This document shows, one piece after another, positions 29,069 through 38,443 of a stretch of DNA of 64,000 nucleotides. Source of the DNA: Candidatus Melainabacteria bacterium (GTDB lineage: Bacteria > Cyanobacteriota > Vampirovibrionia > Obscuribacterales > Obscuribacteraceae); NCBI GenBank assembly GCA_016699165.1, contig CP064963.1:1674001-1738000 (forward strand), in the 5' to 3' direction. The position numbers and the translations under genes are program-made. Under the pieces are notes generated by a model that saw nothing but the letters and a program-made list of their open reading frames with translations, did not search any database and was not told the DNA's origin. Each line of letters opens with the position of its first letter. Position 1 is the stretch's first letter.

Positions 29069-30667
29069 TCAATCGAGCACGCCGACCGTTTTTTCTACGG
29101 CAGTAAGGATATCTCCTGAATCCAGGAGAGCAATCGCTTTTTCAATATCAATCCAAACAGGGCGGTCTTCTTCCATAAATGGAATTATTTCGCGGGCGCA
29201 TTTATATGCCGCTTCAACTCCAGGGCCGGGGCGCTTACCGCGACTTTCTATGTCGGCTTGGGAGTATGCCACTTCACCACTCTTTGTGTCTATGCCAAGA
29301 CGCAAATCAAGAGCCTGCAAGGCACATAAGAGTTCGATAGCTAAGACAGTCTTGCTGTTTTTCAAAATGTCTCTAGCTTTGCGAGCGCCTATAGTGCCCA
29401 TGGAGACATGATCTTCTTGATTAGCGGAGGTCGGAATGGAGTCAACAGAGGCTGGATGACAAAGAGTTTTATTTTCTGAAACGAGGGCTGCAGCCGTATA
29501 TTGCGCGATCATATATCCAGAATTCAAGCCCCCCGCAATAGTCAAAAATGGTGGCAAGCCACGCGACAAAGTGGGGTTAACCAGGCGTTCTAAGCGACGT
29601 TCCGAAATATTGGCTAACTCAGACATAGCGATAGCAAAATAGTCCATCACGAGCGCAACCGGCTGCCCGTGGAAGTTTCCTTGAGATACCATGTTTCCAT
29701 CTATTACTAATGGATTGTCGGTCACTGCGTTGAATTCAATTTCTAACACTTCGCGCGCGTGGTAAACAGCCTGGCGACTGGCTCCATGCACTTGCGGCAT
29801 GCAGCGAAGCGAGTAGGCGTCTTGTACGGCACTGCAATGTTCGTGACTGTCCATGATTTCGCTATTAGCAAGGAGCCTGGTTAGATTGGCGGCACTGGCA
29901 ATTTGTCCTTTGTGGGGACGCAATTGGTGCACTTGAGCCATCATCGGCTTCTTGGAGCCAAGCAAAGCTTCAAGCGTCATGGCGCCAATGATGTCAGCCA
30001 TCTTGCAAAGGTATATACCTTCATTTACAGCCAGAGCGCCAACTGCAGACATAACCTGGGTGCCATTTGTAAGGGCAAGACCTTCTTTGGCTTCAAGCAC
30101 AACTGGGGCAAGTCCTGCCAATTCGAGCGCCTTTGCACTGTCTAAAGTTTCGCCTTTGAAGCGGGCTTGGCCTTCGCCAATTAATGTCAGAGCCAAATGC
30201 GCAAGTGGAGCCAAGTCACCGCTTGCACCGACCGAGCCTTGCTCGGGAACGATGGGATGAACTTGCTTATTTAATAGATCTAAAAGCAGGTCGACTACTT
30301 CGGTCCGAATGCCCGAATAGCCTTTTGCCAGAGCATTTATGCGAAGAAGGCTGATAGCGCGCACAGTGGCTTCATCGAAAGTCGGACCAACCCCGGCAGC
30401 ATGACTGCGCAGAAAGTTTTGCTGCATAGTAAGGATGTCTTTTGGGTCAATCCTTACGTCTTTAAATTTACCAAAACCAGTTGTGACACCGTAGACAACT
30501 TGATTTTCAGCCAGCATTTTGTCGACCACAGCGCGACTTTTCTGCATGGCGCCGCGAGCCTGGTCGGAAAGCTCGACCTTTTTTAATTGCTTTGCCACGG
30601 CGCAGACTTCGGTCAAAGTAAGGTTATAGCCGTCCAGGGTTAGATTTTGGTCTACTTTGCTTATCAT
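29069..30667 (-). CDS. hutH: Histidine ammonia-lyase
   Basis: 532 residues. HutH deaminates histidine to urocanate using the MIO group formed from Ala148-Ser149-Gly150 in SVGASGDLAPLAH. The catalytic Tyr59 lies in VVYGVTTGFG. Specificity features of HutH rather than phenylalanine ammonia-lyase are present: RSHAAGVG (about 88-94) and SANQEDHVSMG near residue 420. The C terminus is slightly longer than in typical HutH (about 510). No other hut genes (urocanase, imidazolonepropionase) are adjacent, so histidine breakdown may be split over the genome or stop at urocanate. The upstream 309 bp separate it from a divergent gene. Confidence 0.92.
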   Translation of the reverse strand: MISKVDQNLTLDGYNLTLTEVCAVAKQLKKVELSDQARGAMQKSRAVVDKMLAENQVVYGVTTGFGKFKDVRIDPKDILTMQQNFLRSHAAGVGPTFDEATVRAISLLRINALAKGYSGIRTEVVDLLLDLLNKQVHPIVPEQGSVGASGDLAPLAHLALTLIGEGQARFKGETLDSAKALELAGLAPVVLEAKEGLALTNGTQVMSAVGALAVNEGIYLCKMADIIGAMTLEALLGSKKPMMAQVHQLRPHKGQIASAANLTRLLANSEIMDSHEHCSAVQDAYSLRCMPQVHGASRQAVYHAREVLEIEFNAVTDNPLVIDGNMVSQGNFHGQPVALVMDYFAIAMSELANISERRLERLVNPTLSRGLPPFLTIAGGLNSGYMIAQYTAAALVSENKTLCHPASVDSIPTSANQEDHVSMGTIGARKARDILKNSKTVLAIELLCALQALDLRLGIDTKSGEVAYSQADIESRGKRPGPGVEAAYKCAREIIPFMEEDRPVWIDIEKAIALLDSGDILTAVEKTVGVLD

Positions 30668-30976
30668 AGGTTTGGATTCTTCTTCTAATTTTTATCATTA
30701 AAAAGTCTATCCTAGGCAATATACGTGCCTACAGAGAATTCAACCTGAAAACGCCCTAAAAAAGGAGAGGACAAGGGTGTAATAAATTAGATGAAAAGAC
30801 CAGTATGACAACCGGAACATTTCAGGCAAAATCGAGTCTTATCAGTGCATACTAGGCTTAATCCTGAGCCTTTTCTGCGGTAAAAACCATGGTAAGATTC
30901 TCTTATAGTCTAATACACTTATTAATATGGTCGAATAGGTAACTAGCGAGCTTCAAGTGCGCTGCAAGAGAGCTGA
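30668..30976. other. Intergenic region between hutH and the repeat protein
   Basis: 309 bp without a convincing gene. It must hold divergent promoters. TATAGT and TAATAC stand near 30904-30915 for the plus-strand gene, and TTGCCT followed about 16 bp later by TGATAA for hutH. Neither is strong. No RNA gene or attenuator is evident by eye. Confidence 0.5.
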
Positions 30977-32887
30977 ATGATAAAGCTAACTGATTCAAGA
31001 ACTAGTAAAAGAAAGTGGTCGTCTATATCGTCAATGACGATTGCCGCATCACTTGTCCTTTCTCTGAGCATGAGCTTTCAGATTCAGGTGCCAAGTTTTG
31101 CTGCTTCCAATAGTCAGTTAGAAAGTCTTGAGACCAAATTTTTCTCTCACACCTATCCTAAAGATGGAATGGAAGAAAGGCTCGATCGCTTAGAGCAAAT
31201 GGTTTTTGGAGAAGGCAAAGAAGGTCCTCACGAACCTCGTCTGGCAAAATTACTCGAAACCGTGCCACTCGATTCAGCACCACCACAAAGTCAAGCGCAA
31301 AGTCAGCCTCAAAGCCAGCCGCAACCTACTGCGCAGTCGCCTCAAAACAATGCGCCATCAAGGCAAGAGGCACCAACTGTAGCATCATCTGACGATGATG
31401 GATCTGTTGGCAATTATCCTGCCATCAACGCTATCGAAGAAAAAACTTTCAAAAAGAATTTCGCTAAGGAGCCCATCGCCACTCGCTTGAGTAGACTAGA
31501 AACAAAAATCCTAGGCAAGGCTTCCAACTCAAACGATTTGAGCGAACGCATGGACAAGCTCAAACAAGCATCTGGCGTAGACATTACTGCCACGGCACCT
31601 CCTGGAAGTGAATGGTCAGACGACGATGACGACATTGACTATCCTAGCCCAGGCTCGCAGCCTCAATATCGTCCAAACAATGTTCCAACCAGCAGTCCTT
31701 ATGTTCCCCGCTATGGCGAAGACGGACGCTCATTTAGCGGACGAGACATACGACAAGATATGAATCGTGCATTTGGACGCAACACCGCAGGTAGTGCTCC
31801 AGTTACATCAGGAAGTTACGGAATGGGCGGATCTAGTTCGTCCACCTCATCTTCGGGTAGTTACGGTATGGGCGGGACTAGCTCACGCTCAGGTTCAAGC
31901 ATGCCATCTAGCGCGACCTCTGATCGTGGCGGCAATTTAAATCAATTGGCTTATGCACCACGCACGATGCCTCCAACTGGTATGTCCGGTGCTTCTAATC
32001 CACAAAGTTCGATGCCGTCGGTACCTGCAACCGCTCCACAACGCGGTGGGCTGAATCAACAACTCGATGCCCTCGAAAAACAAATTATGGGCAAAACATA
32101 TTCTAAAGATGGAATGCCAGCTCGTTTAGATCGCCTGGAAAAAACAGTTTTTCCTCAGCAAGCAAATCTAACTCAATTGAGCCTTCCAGAGCGAGTCAGT
32201 CGCTTATTGTCGGTGGTGCCGGCAGGACAGCCTCAACCACAAGGACAACCTCAACAGCGTATCGCCAATAAAATGGACGATGACGATTTAGACGATGATG
32301 GAAACGGCATTCCAAACGCCCCTCAACGCAGAGGCGGAATTGGCAAAGTGCTAAACTCGCTTGGAAATATGGTCGGCGGATTTGGGGTTGGCTCTTACAC
32401 TGTATCTGGCAATTCTATGGTGACAGACCCACAGACTGGTTATTTATTCGATCAAGCCACTGGCAATTTAATCAATCCAACTTCGGGTGCTGTTGTTGGT
32501 CGCAGATCTACAGTAGGAATGAATACTGGAATACCAGTTTCTATTCCAACTGTAATGCCAAACTATGGTTATCGCAGTCTCAACAACGGATTTGTTCCTT
32601 ACACAACGGGCTATCCAACAGCTTCTCCTTATGTCACTTCGCCATATGGAGCGACCGCAGTCGGTCCCAATAGTTATGGCATTCCTCAAAATCAACTGAT
32701 GAATTCAGTTTCGCCTTATGCCACTCCTTACGCTGGCACTTATGGTGCAAGTCCCTACACTGCCAATCCTTATGGAACCGGCTACAGCACAATGCCTTAC
32801 GCTAATCCAGGTTATGGCATAGGTGGAACAGGAATACGATTTGGAACTGGATTTGGTGGCATAAACATGGGAGGCCGCTGGCCTTAA
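30977..32887 (+). CDS. Secreted repeat protein with RLDRLE/FGxTY-type motifs and Tyr/Gly/Pro-rich tail
   Basis: 636 residues, function unknown. A signal peptide covers about 1-43. Three related units of about 50 residues share a pattern of LE-x3-F, a Tyr-x2-Asp-Gly turn, ERLDRLE, and VF: residues about 48-80 (FFSHTYPKDGMEERLDRLEQ), about 151-197 (degenerate) and about 357-400 (YSKDGMPARLDRLEKTVF). Similar units occur in proteins of Obscuribacter-like bacteria, from general recollection. Between them lie Gln/Pro-rich and Ser/Gly-rich stretches, including two near-identical SGSYGMGG blocks. The last 150 residues are rich in Tyr, Pro, Gly and Thr with repeated PYG/PYA. Probably an envelope or surface protein. 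The SDR gene starts directly at its stop. Confidence 0.7.
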   Translation: MIKLTDSRTSKRKWSSISSMTIAASLVLSLSMSFQIQVPSFAASNSQLESLETKFFSHTYPKDGMEERLDRLEQMVFGEGKEGPHEPRLAKLLETVPLDSAPPQSQAQSQPQSQPQPTAQSPQNNAPSRQEAPTVASSDDDGSVGNYPAINAIEEKTFKKNFAKEPIATRLSRLETKILGKASNSNDLSERMDKLKQASGVDITATAPPGSEWSDDDDDIDYPSPGSQPQYRPNNVPTSSPYVPRYGEDGRSFSGRDIRQDMNRAFGRNTAGSAPVTSGSYGMGGSSSSTSSSGSYGMGGTSSRSGSSMPSSATSDRGGNLNQLAYAPRTMPPTGMSGASNPQSSMPSVPATAPQRGGLNQQLDALEKQIMGKTYSKDGMPARLDRLEKTVFPQQANLTQLSLPERVSRLLSVVPAGQPQPQGQPQQRIANKMDDDDLDDDGNGIPNAPQRRGGIGKVLNSLGNMVGGFGVGSYTVSGNSMVTDPQTGYLFDQATGNLINPTSGAVVGRRSTVGMNTGIPVSIPTVMPNYGYRSLNNGFVPYTTGYPTASPYVTSPYGATAVGPNSYGIPQNQLMNSVSPYATPYAGTYGASPYTANPYGTGYSTMPYANPGYGIGGTGIRFGTGFGGINMGGRWP

Positions 32888-33844
32888 GTGTCGACTAAAA
32901 AACTTCTCCTGGTTCTTGGTGCAACTGGCTTTCTGGGTAGCATCGTAATCAAGAAACTAATTGCCGAGAATTATTCTATCCGAATAGTTACTCGAGGCGA
33001 AGGGGACTGGCAAAACAACTCAGCTTTGAAATATCGAAAGCTTGGTATCGACGTAATTATTGGTGACCTTTCTACTCCGCGCATACTTGAGCGTGCCATC
33101 GAAAACGTAGCTGCCATCATCAATTTGGCAGGCGTATTAAGAGAATCCAAAACCAATCGCTTTGAAGTTTTGCATGTCGAAGTCATTCAGCAATTAGTAC
33201 AAATGGCGCAAGCCCAGGGAATTGAGCGCTATGTGCATGTGAGTTGCCTTGGTGCCAATATTGATTCAAATAGTACGTGCTACGAGACGAAATGGGCTGG
33301 AGAAGACATAATTCGTCAAAGCAAATTTCTCTGGACAATCTTTAGACCATCATTTTTATTTGGCGAGCGCTTCCCGTTAATAGAAGAGTTGAAGCCACTT
33401 ATTACCTGCAAAATGTTTTTGCCTTTCGTTGGCTCTGGCGTCAATCGTATTCAGCCTATTTTTGTAAATGACGTGGCTAGCTGTGTCACCCAGAGCATTT
33501 ACATGCGAAACTCAGTTGGACAAACTTTTGATTTGACCGGACCAACTCAATATCCCATTTTGGATTTGCTTGCAAAAGTGCGCTCAACTCTTGAGATTCC
33601 AGGCGACCCTATGAATATTCCAAGCAATTTTCTGGAAAACAAACTGGCATCCAACGCAATTAAATTAGCTTCTCAAGCGCTGCCCAAAAACTTTCTTAAT
33701 AACGACATTATCAAGTTAGCCGGCGAAAATTCTGTCGGTTCCCAAGAAGACATGTTGAAAAATTTTGAAGTTAGAAATGCCACTGTAGAGCAGTATTTCG
33801 ACAAGATAATCGATTCGCTAAGGCAAAAACCAACCACTAAGTGA
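32888..33844 (+). CDS. NAD(P)-binding SDR, NDUFA9/Ycf39-like
   Basis: 318 residues; the GTG start abuts the TAA of the previous gene (no gap), so translational coupling is likely. The Rossmann motif is GATGFLGS (about 11-18), with IVTRGEGDW at the nucleotide-specificity strand, INLAGVL, and CYETKWAGE, where the usual YxxxK Tyr/Lys appears as Y-E-T-K. The domain looks like atypical SDRs related to NDUFA9 and cyanobacterial Ycf39, which often chaperone membrane complexes rather than catalyse. No substrate can be assigned. Confidence 0.75.
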   Translation: MSTKKLLLVLGATGFLGSIVIKKLIAENYSIRIVTRGEGDWQNNSALKYRKLGIDVIIGDLSTPRILERAIENVAAIINLAGVLRESKTNRFEVLHVEVIQQLVQMAQAQGIERYVHVSCLGANIDSNSTCYETKWAGEDIIRQSKFLWTIFRPSFLFGERFPLIEELKPLITCKMFLPFVGSGVNRIQPIFVNDVASCVTQSIYMRNSVGQTFDLTGPTQYPILDLLAKVRSTLEIPGDPMNIPSNFLENKLASNAIKLASQALPKNFLNNDIIKLAGENSVGSQEDMLKNFEVRNATVEQYFDKIIDSLRQKPTTK

Positions 33845-33893
33845 TAGAATTCGCTAGTTTTGAAGCGCATTTACAGTTCCAGGGGACTAAATC

Positions 33894-34235
33894 ATGCTCA
33901 GGTTAAGCAAACCAGTTCAGATACTTGAATGGGGCGAAGGCACCAACACCACGAACCAGATCTGGACTCCCATGGGGGAAGGCAAAGTCATAAACAATCC
34001 CAAGCCTGTAGACGGCGTCACTCTAGTTCGAGTGGAAGTCGCAGGAAACCCGACCAAACAAAACACAAAAGACCAGACTATTAAAATCGCTCAAGCTGGC
34101 GAAGGCATGACACCTCAGTCTGACATGAAAGGTGAAGTGGCTTTTGGTCGATTGAAAGATATTATCCGCGAAGGTTCTAACTCAATTGTAGAAATTGAAA
34201 TTCCGTTTGCGATAAAAGTTGATAAGCGCCGTTAA
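33894..34235 (+). CDS. Hypothetical protein
   Basis: 113 residues, not recognised. ATG with AGGGGAC 7 bases upstream. No signal peptide or transmembrane segment. The protein is beta-rich in appearance with Gly/Asn/Thr loops and ends in Lys-Arg-Arg. It lies between an SDR and a kinase gene (6 bp before the kinase TTG), so it is probably part of the same transcript. Confidence 0.6.
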   Translation: MLRLSKPVQILEWGEGTNTTNQIWTPMGEGKVINNPKPVDGVTLVRVEVAGNPTKQNTKDQTIKIAQAGEGMTPQSDMKGEVAFGRLKDIIREGSNSIVEIEIPFAIKVDKRR

Positions 34236-34241
34236 AGCCAA

Positions 34242-36311
34242 TTGCAAAATTCAATTTTCGCCGATCGCTATAAAATCGTAGATCTTCTCGGTAAAGGCGG
34301 CATGGGCGAAGTATATCTCGCCGAAGACATGACGCTCAACATTAAGGTAGCGGTAAAAGTGTTGCCGGCCTCGCTTGCCGAACTGGGCGCTGCACGGTTA
34401 CAGCGCGAAGCGATTGCACTGGCAAAACTAAGTCATCCAAACATTGCTCGCGTTATAGATTTTGCTCAAACAAAAGATGAGTCACCATATATGGTGATGG
34501 AATATCTCAGTGGCGATACTCTAGATCAGATTATAAAACAACAAAAAAAACTGGATTTAAAATCAGCTTTGACTATCTTTGCGCAAATTTGTCGCGGACT
34601 TGAGTTTGCTCATTCCACAGGTGTCATTCACCGTGATTTGAAGCCGTCTAATATTATGGTTTCTACTTCAGAGGAAAAGGGATTTGAAGTAAAAATACTT
34701 GATTTTGGCATTGCTAAAGTTGCCACAGAAAATCAAAGACTGACTTCAACTGGTGCTCTTGTTGGAAGTCCTCTCTACATGAGCCCTGAGCATGTGGAAG
34801 GAATTGCAGACCATCCTCCATCAGACATTTATAGTCTTGGTTGTTTGATGTTCGAGTGTCTGACTGGAGTGCCGCCAATAAAAGGTGCTAATGCACTTGA
34901 AACCATTTCTTTCCATCGAAGTCTGGCTCCCCCACTTATAAGCGATTTGGCACCAGAGCTCAATTATCCAAAAGAACTTACAAACCTCGTCGATGAATGT
35001 TTACGCAAAGCACCTCAGAGTCGACCGCAAACAGCAAAAGAAGTCGAGGAGCGATTGAAGGAAACTACCCAGATCCTGGAAACTGGACCGTCTAAGCCAA
35101 TTAGTCAACAAGCAAAATCAAAATTTAAAATCAATCAGTCGCAAATATCTTTGATAGCCGTGTCTACTCTTGTGATAATGATGCTTGTAGGTGGCACTTA
35201 CGCAGTTATGAATTTGCCTAAAACAGATGAAAAAGTGATCAAGAACGCTCAGCAAGAAGTAAGACAAGAAAAAGCACAAGAATTAGAAAAAAACGGAGGG
35301 AGGTCTCCTTTCGAAGAGCGCGATGTTCGCTACCGGACAAAAGAAAATGGCAGCATCGAAGTCACTTTGCCACCAACCACCATGGATGACGATTTTAAAA
35401 AAATAAAAAAGGGCAATGAAATTTTCACGGTCTCAAGCGAAGCCACAGGGCGTGGTTTTTACGATTTATCCAACTTGAAAATAGTCACTATAAGTATCCA
35501 ATACGGACAGATTGAAGATCAATATTGCGACGCCTTTTCCAAATTTCCTTTGTTAGGAGTTCTGAAAGTCCAATCGCCCAAACTAACAGACAAAGGTGTA
35601 GAGGCGATAACCAGGCACAAAAACTTCAATGTGCTGGCTCTTATGTCCGACAAAATCACAGATCTTGGAGTGTCATATGTAAGTTCAATCAAAAATCTTG
35701 CATCATTAACTCTATCTTCAAGATCGATAACCCCTGCTGCAATTGATTATTTACTCCCGCTCAAGAAGCTAAACTTTTTAGTTCTTAAGGACATCGAATT
35801 CAACGATCAGTACGCTGAAAAGTTATCAAAATTGAAAACTCTCAAAACCTTCACCTTAAATCACGCCACCATGCCAGATTCTAACAGCTGGAAATTTCTT
35901 AGCAAAACCAATATAGACTCGCTTATACTGGAAAATTTGAGCCTGAACAAAACACTCTTCACGCACGTTTTGAGTAGCAAAAATTTAAAAACACTTGAAA
36001 TAAATAATTGTAGTTTCACCAAAGATGCACTAGAGCCCATAACGAGAAATGAAACTCTGAAGCATTTGCGAATTTTCAATAGTCAAATCATGCACAAAGA
36101 AAATTTCTCCGATCTGAGAAAATCAAAAGTAGAAATTCTCAACTTTAAAAACTGTCCGGTTGATGACAGCCTGGCCCTGCGTTTTGCCTCCATGCCTACG
36201 CTTAAAAACTTGACTTTGCAAATGACCGATGCTGAGCCTTATATGATGCCAGAAGTCAAAAAGACTTTCGAAAAACTATATCATCGCAAATTGGAAGTAG
36301 AAATCAGATAG
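34242..36311 (+). CDS. Membrane Ser/Thr kinase with LRR-like extracytoplasmic domain
   Basis: 689 residues. TTG start directly after the previous gene, without a clear ribosome-binding site. Kinase domain 8-275: glycine loop GKGGMGEVYLA, Lys39 in VAVKVL, HRD 130-132 in HRDLKPSN and DFG 154-156. A transmembrane helix lies at about 302-324, then a charged linker, then from about 395 to 689 an array of leucine-rich-repeat-like units (for example LKTLKTFTLNHATM, NLKTLEINNCSFTKDALEPI) of about 23-24 residues. The LRR part would face outside the membrane and could sense a ligand. A decayed copy of this LRR region follows immediately. Probably co-transcribed with the preceding SDR and small protein. 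Confidence 0.9.
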   Translation: MQNSIFADRYKIVDLLGKGGMGEVYLAEDMTLNIKVAVKVLPASLAELGAARLQREAIALAKLSHPNIARVIDFAQTKDESPYMVMEYLSGDTLDQIIKQQKKLDLKSALTIFAQICRGLEFAHSTGVIHRDLKPSNIMVSTSEEKGFEVKILDFGIAKVATENQRLTSTGALVGSPLYMSPEHVEGIADHPPSDIYSLGCLMFECLTGVPPIKGANALETISFHRSLAPPLISDLAPELNYPKELTNLVDECLRKAPQSRPQTAKEVEERLKETTQILETGPSKPISQQAKSKFKINQSQISLIAVSTLVIMMLVGGTYAVMNLPKTDEKVIKNAQQEVRQEKAQELEKNGGRSPFEERDVRYRTKENGSIEVTLPPTTMDDDFKKIKKGNEIFTVSSEATGRGFYDLSNLKIVTISIQYGQIEDQYCDAFSKFPLLGVLKVQSPKLTDKGVEAITRHKNFNVLALMSDKITDLGVSYVSSIKNLASLTLSSRSITPAAIDYLLPLKKLNFLVLKDIEFNDQYAEKLSKLKTLKTFTLNHATMPDSNSWKFLSKTNIDSLILENLSLNKTLFTHVLSSKNLKTLEINNCSFTKDALEPITRNETLKHLRIFNSQIMHKENFSDLRKSKVEILNFKNCPVDDSLALRFASMPTLKNLTLQMTDAEPYMMPEVKKTFEKLYHRKLEVEIR

Positions 36312-36327
36312 TTGAATTATCCCTATA

Positions 36328-36805
36328 TTGCTGCCAAATATAAAATCACATCTATGCTTTGTTCTGCCAATAGTCACTATACAATTCGACAATGGTGCAG
36401 TTGAAGATCAGTATTGCGATGTTTTCAGCAAAATAAAAAAGCTAAAAACGCTGAGAATCGATTCGCCCAAATTATCAGATGAAGGACTAAAAAAGTTAAG
36501 CGCACAAAAGTCTTTTACTCGTCTAGATCTAAAGTCTGACAAAATAACAGACCAAGGTTTGAGTTATTTAGGCACATTGCCAAATTTAGAAATTCTGAGT
36601 GTTTCGTCCTGCAATATAACGGCTTCAGGATTGGAAGTTAAACTTCAAGAATTGCCCAATAACTAACAGTCAAGCAATGATGTTACTTCCTCTAAATACA
36701 CTAACGTCTCTCACATTTCAAAATTGCAATGTCACCGAGGAAGGTGCCTTAGAGGTTAAAAGAACATTTAAACTGTTCGTTCACAAAGACTTAGAAGTCA
36801 GATAG
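36328..36805 (+). pseudogene. Decayed, partially deleted duplicate of the kinase LRR region
   Basis: The frame from about 36370 matches the kinase LRR region at both DNA and protein level: VEDQYCDVFSK against the kinase IEDQYCDAFSK, LRIDSPKLSDEGLKKLS against LKVQSPKLTDKGVEAIT, and LKSDKITDQGLSYL against LMSDKITDLGVSYV. The 112-residue reading frame ends at 36666, and a different frame at about 36673-36805 then gives LPLNTLTSLTFQNCNVTEE and FVHKDLEVR, matching the kinase C-terminal LTLQMTDAE and YHRKLEVEIR. The middle LRR units are missing and the frame is broken, and there is no kinase or membrane domain, so this reads as a tandem partial duplication that has decayed. Confidence 0.75.
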
Positions 36806-36807
36806 AC

Positions 36808-38328
36808 TTAGCGAAACCATTTGGTAAATGGGCTTAGATAATTACTGAAACCGGCTTGACCAACTACTAATTTACGCTCGTCTAGTTTCATTTTGCCATG
36901 CACTTTGCCCAAAGGATCTACAATGACACTAGGTCCTGTGTTTGCAGCAAAAACCAGATAGCGCCTGTTTTCTACAGCACGCATTACTGAAAATGCTATC
37001 ATCTGATCGCCCACGTTTGACTGATGAAACCAGGCAAGATCAGAAATATTGACTAGAATCTGACCGCCAGCTTTGACACTAGCGGCGGTGAGTTCGGGTG
37101 AAATACATTCAAAACAAATTAGGGGTGCAACATCACCCGAGGACATTTTGAAAATAACAGGCTTGCGACCGGCTGAAAGACCTTTGCCAGCCGGGGTGTT
37201 TGTGAGCGATCTTGCAAAAGGAAAAATGTTCAAAATTGGCGGAGCGTACTCACCAAATGGAACCAAATATCTTTTGCGATAGGCTTCCTGAGCCATTTCG
37301 CCGTTTGACTTAAATCCAAATGCAGCGTTGAATTTATCGTCGTCTTTGGCACTATCAAAACTATCGATGGCACCCACAACCATGTCGCAATTGCGTTCGC
37401 GCGCAAGCTTGCTTAGTTTACTTACTAAATCTGGCTGATGGTTTAAAACTACTGGCAGTGAGCTTTCAGTCCAAATTAAAAGACCTGGTTTGGCATCTTT
37501 TGTTATGTCAAAAAAGAGTGTTTCAAGCTCTTCCATAGAATATCGATGCTTTGTTTTTTGCATCGATATATTGACGTTGCCTTGCACAATGCTAACGTCG
37601 TTTGAAATTTTCTTCCAACATTTAGCACCATCAAGTTCACCCAGAACAGTAATAAGTGCCACTATTAGTAGTGACACAAACAAGTGCGACAGAGCAGAAG
37701 ATTTATTTGGTGCGGCAAGCATTTTAAAATGAGCCTTGCCATTGAAAGTGGCATAAAGACTTGCCAAATTCAAATTAACAAGCACAAGCAAGAACCCAAG
37801 TCCTACGCCACCAATTATAGAGGCACCTTGCAAGAACCAGGATTGTTTGTACTGACTGTACTCAATCATCGGCCAAGGCACGCCCATTAAATCTGAAGCG
37901 TTGCCTAACTTATTCATGAACAAGACCCAAAGCAGTGGCAACAAAATTAATGCCGGCAATTTCCATTTACCAGATACTTTCACGGGCAAATAGGTTCCGG
38001 CAAGTGGCAATAGTCGAGCAACCATTGCATAAATCATCACCATCAAAGCTTGATGGGTAGCGGCAAAAACCCAGGCAAATCCTGCCATTGCCCATCCTTG
38101 CGCCGAATTGAAGTTCAACCAGTCGAGTGGTTGCAGACCTAAATACCAGCTCAAATAAACCAGGTTATATCCCAGTCCAAAAGCCAATCCAAAAACACCG
38201 GCTTCTATAAAACTGCGACTCAAAGACAAAAGCAAGAAAAAAGGCGCCAGAGCAAACCAGGCTAGATACCATTGGTCATGAAATGGTGCCGGACCTGGTG
38301 CACACATTCCAAGCAAGCTTCCTGCCAA
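36808..38328 (-). CDS. lnt: Apolipoprotein N-acyltransferase
   Basis: Lnt adds the third acyl chain to lipoproteins in the inner membrane. An N-terminal membrane region with several helices is followed by a nitrilase-like domain with the family catalytic residues: Glu in IWTESSLP, Lys in YRKRYLVPFGEYAP, and Cys in LICFECISPE. The coordinates use the TTG at 38328 (506 residues), but this cuts the first helix (family-like LKPAAIAVLAGSLLGM starts upstream). The frame is open to 38463 and contains no ATG, GTG or TTG beyond 38328; an ATT at 38448 with AAGGA upstream overlaps the recA stop and would fit an uncommon start. Convergent with the LRR pseudogene. Confidence 0.88.
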   Translation of the reverse strand: MAGSLLGMCAPGPAPFHDQWYLAWFALAPFFLLLSLSRSFIEAGVFGLAFGLGYNLVYLSWYLGLQPLDWLNFNSAQGWAMAGFAWVFAATHQALMVMIYAMVARLLPLAGTYLPVKVSGKWKLPALILLPLLWVLFMNKLGNASDLMGVPWPMIEYSQYKQSWFLQGASIIGGVGLGFLLVLVNLNLASLYATFNGKAHFKMLAAPNKSSALSHLFVSLLIVALITVLGELDGAKCWKKISNDVSIVQGNVNISMQKTKHRYSMEELETLFFDITKDAKPGLLIWTESSLPVVLNHQPDLVSKLSKLARERNCDMVVGAIDSFDSAKDDDKFNAAFGFKSNGEMAQEAYRKRYLVPFGEYAPPILNIFPFARSLTNTPAGKGLSAGRKPVIFKMSSGDVAPLICFECISPELTAASVKAGGQILVNISDLAWFHQSNVGDQMIAFSVMRAVENRRYLVFAANTGPSVIVDPLGKVHGKMKLDERKLVVGQAGFSNYLSPFTKWFR

Positions 38329-38443
38329 AACAGCGATTGCTGCCGGTTTGAGACCGACAGCAACCTTATTTCCGGCACCACCTTGTTTATTGGTGGATTC
38401 GGCTTTGCTTTTAGAACTAGTTTTCTTCTTTTCGATTGTCTTA

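Noticed and set aside
29069..30667. Phenylalanine/tyrosine ammonia-lyase
   Set aside because: The SHAAGVG and NQEDHVSMG motifs are those of histidine ammonia-lyase.
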